Below, piece by piece: positions 5,894-6,164 of a stretch of DNA of 6,164 nucleotides (the first letter of the stretch is position 1; each line of letters starts with the position of its first letter). Below the pieces are notes generated by a model, which had not been told where the DNA came from, did not search any database, and saw nothing but the letters and a program-made list of their open reading frames with translations. Source of the DNA: Candidatus Alkanophagales archaeon (GTDB lineage: Archaea; Halobacteriota; Syntropharchaeia; Alkanophagales; B39-G2); NCBI GenBank assembly GCA_003661185.1, contig QMVQ01000102.1:1-6164 (forward strand). Direction: 5' to 3'. Made by a program: the position numbers and the translations under genes.

Positions 5894-6164
5894 GTCGGGC
5901 TGGGTCACCACAGCCCCTACCATGAGCATGTAGCCCATGGCTCGTTTAAGTATGTTTTTGGCTCCGTTCACATCCGCATTGATCTGGTAGCCACACTCCT
6001 TACAGGTGAAAATCCCTTGAGAGGGTCTTTCTGTATTCATCGAGCCGCAGCGAGAACATTGCTTTGATGTGTTATATTCGGGAACTTCTACCACCACAAT
6101 TCCTCTCTCAAGCGCCTTATACTTGATGTATTCCTTCAGTTTGTAGAACGGCATGGAATTGACC
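5870..6164 (-). CDS. tnpB: TnpB (IS605 OrfB), C-terminal part, runs off the window edge
   Basis: The C-terminal end of the RNA-guided nuclease TnpB carried by IS200/IS605 elements. The frame stays open to the window edge (three further codons, V-N-S, precede the first Met at 6154), and homologues continue through this point, so the ATG at 6154 is internal, not the start. Counting from that Met, visible marks are PFYKLKEYIKYKALERG (2-18), the zinc ribbon with CSRC (33-36) and CKEC (51-54), and DVNGAKNIL (61-69), in which Asp61 is the third RuvC catalytic acid. The other two catalytic acids would be outside the window, so activity cannot be judged, but this end is intact. The gene ends in TAA, 57 bases from the inferred element tip, reading towards the permease gene. 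Confidence 0.93.
   Translation of the reverse strand, partial: VNSMPFYKLKEYIKYKALERGIVVVEVPEYNTSKQCSRCGSMNTERPSQGIFTCKECGYQINADVNGAKNILKRAMGYMLMVGAVVTQPDGERFVLR

Larger units (their letters stand above)
5813..6164 (-). mobile_element. IS200/IS605-type element, right-hand part
   Basis: The segment holds the 3' part of tnpB followed by a short end sequence: a terminal hairpin (AGGGG at 5835-5839 on the plus strand pairing with CCCCT at 5823-5827, seven-base loop), then GGAGGAGGTCAC on the minus strand. A subterminal hairpin followed by a few fixed bases is how IS605-family right ends are built, since the single-strand transposases recognise such hairpins rather than terminal inverted repeats. 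I place the tip at TCAC (5816-5813), directly before the permease start. The left end and any tnpA lie outside the window. The exact boundary is inferred. Confidence 0.6.

Noticed and set aside
6152..6154. ATG as the tnpB start
   Set aside because: The frame remains open upstream to the window edge, and TnpB proteins extend far N-terminal to this point, including two catalytic acids.
1..6164. CRISPR array, tRNA or rRNA genes
   Set aside because: No regularly spaced repeats, cloverleaf-like sequence or recognisable rRNA segment was seen on either strand.

Overview
The window is most likely from a euryarchaeal chromosome. It carries five consecutive minus-strand genes for the archaeal A-type (A1Ao) ATP synthase, with archaeal-style ribosome binding sites (GAGGTG, GGGGGTG), GTG starts and short gene overlaps. 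The proteins look like those of methanogens or methane-oxidising relatives (Methanomicrobia-like lineages), but the sequence alone does not fix the genus. All supported genes are on the minus strand, so transcription runs from high to low coordinates.

Layout in transcription order: (i) 6164-5813 is the right-hand part of an IS200/IS605-type element, with the C-terminal end of TnpB (zinc ribbon and last RuvC aspartate) followed by a right-end hairpin and a probable omega-RNA 3' region; (ii) 5811-5032 is an SsuC/TauC-type ABC importer permease whose ribosome binding site appears to lie inside the transposon end; (iii) 5031-4851 is a 181-base spacer with a hairpin, a doubtful 60-codon ORF and a possible promoter; (iv) 4850-398 holds the ATP synthase genes H, E, F, A and B, tightly packed; (v) 397-1 is visibly more AT-rich, with a small membrane protein (perhaps MrpF-like) whose frame continues beyond two close in-frame stops to the window edge.

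The five ATPase genes encode the catalytic A3B3 hexamer, the E/H peripheral stalk and the small rotor subunit F. The usual archaeal order is H-I-K-E-C-F-A-B-D. Here I (stator a subunit), K (c ring), C (ring adaptor) and D (central shaft) are all missing from their expected places without any visible remnants. The locus can therefore supply only the soluble head, stalks and part of the rotor, and the ion-translocating part must be encoded elsewhere or be absent. This split cluster is the main oddity. Others are the predicted omega-RNA whose guide would be the first bases of the permease gene, a P-loop variant in subunit A, and the fact that H and E share a frame separated by a single TAG.
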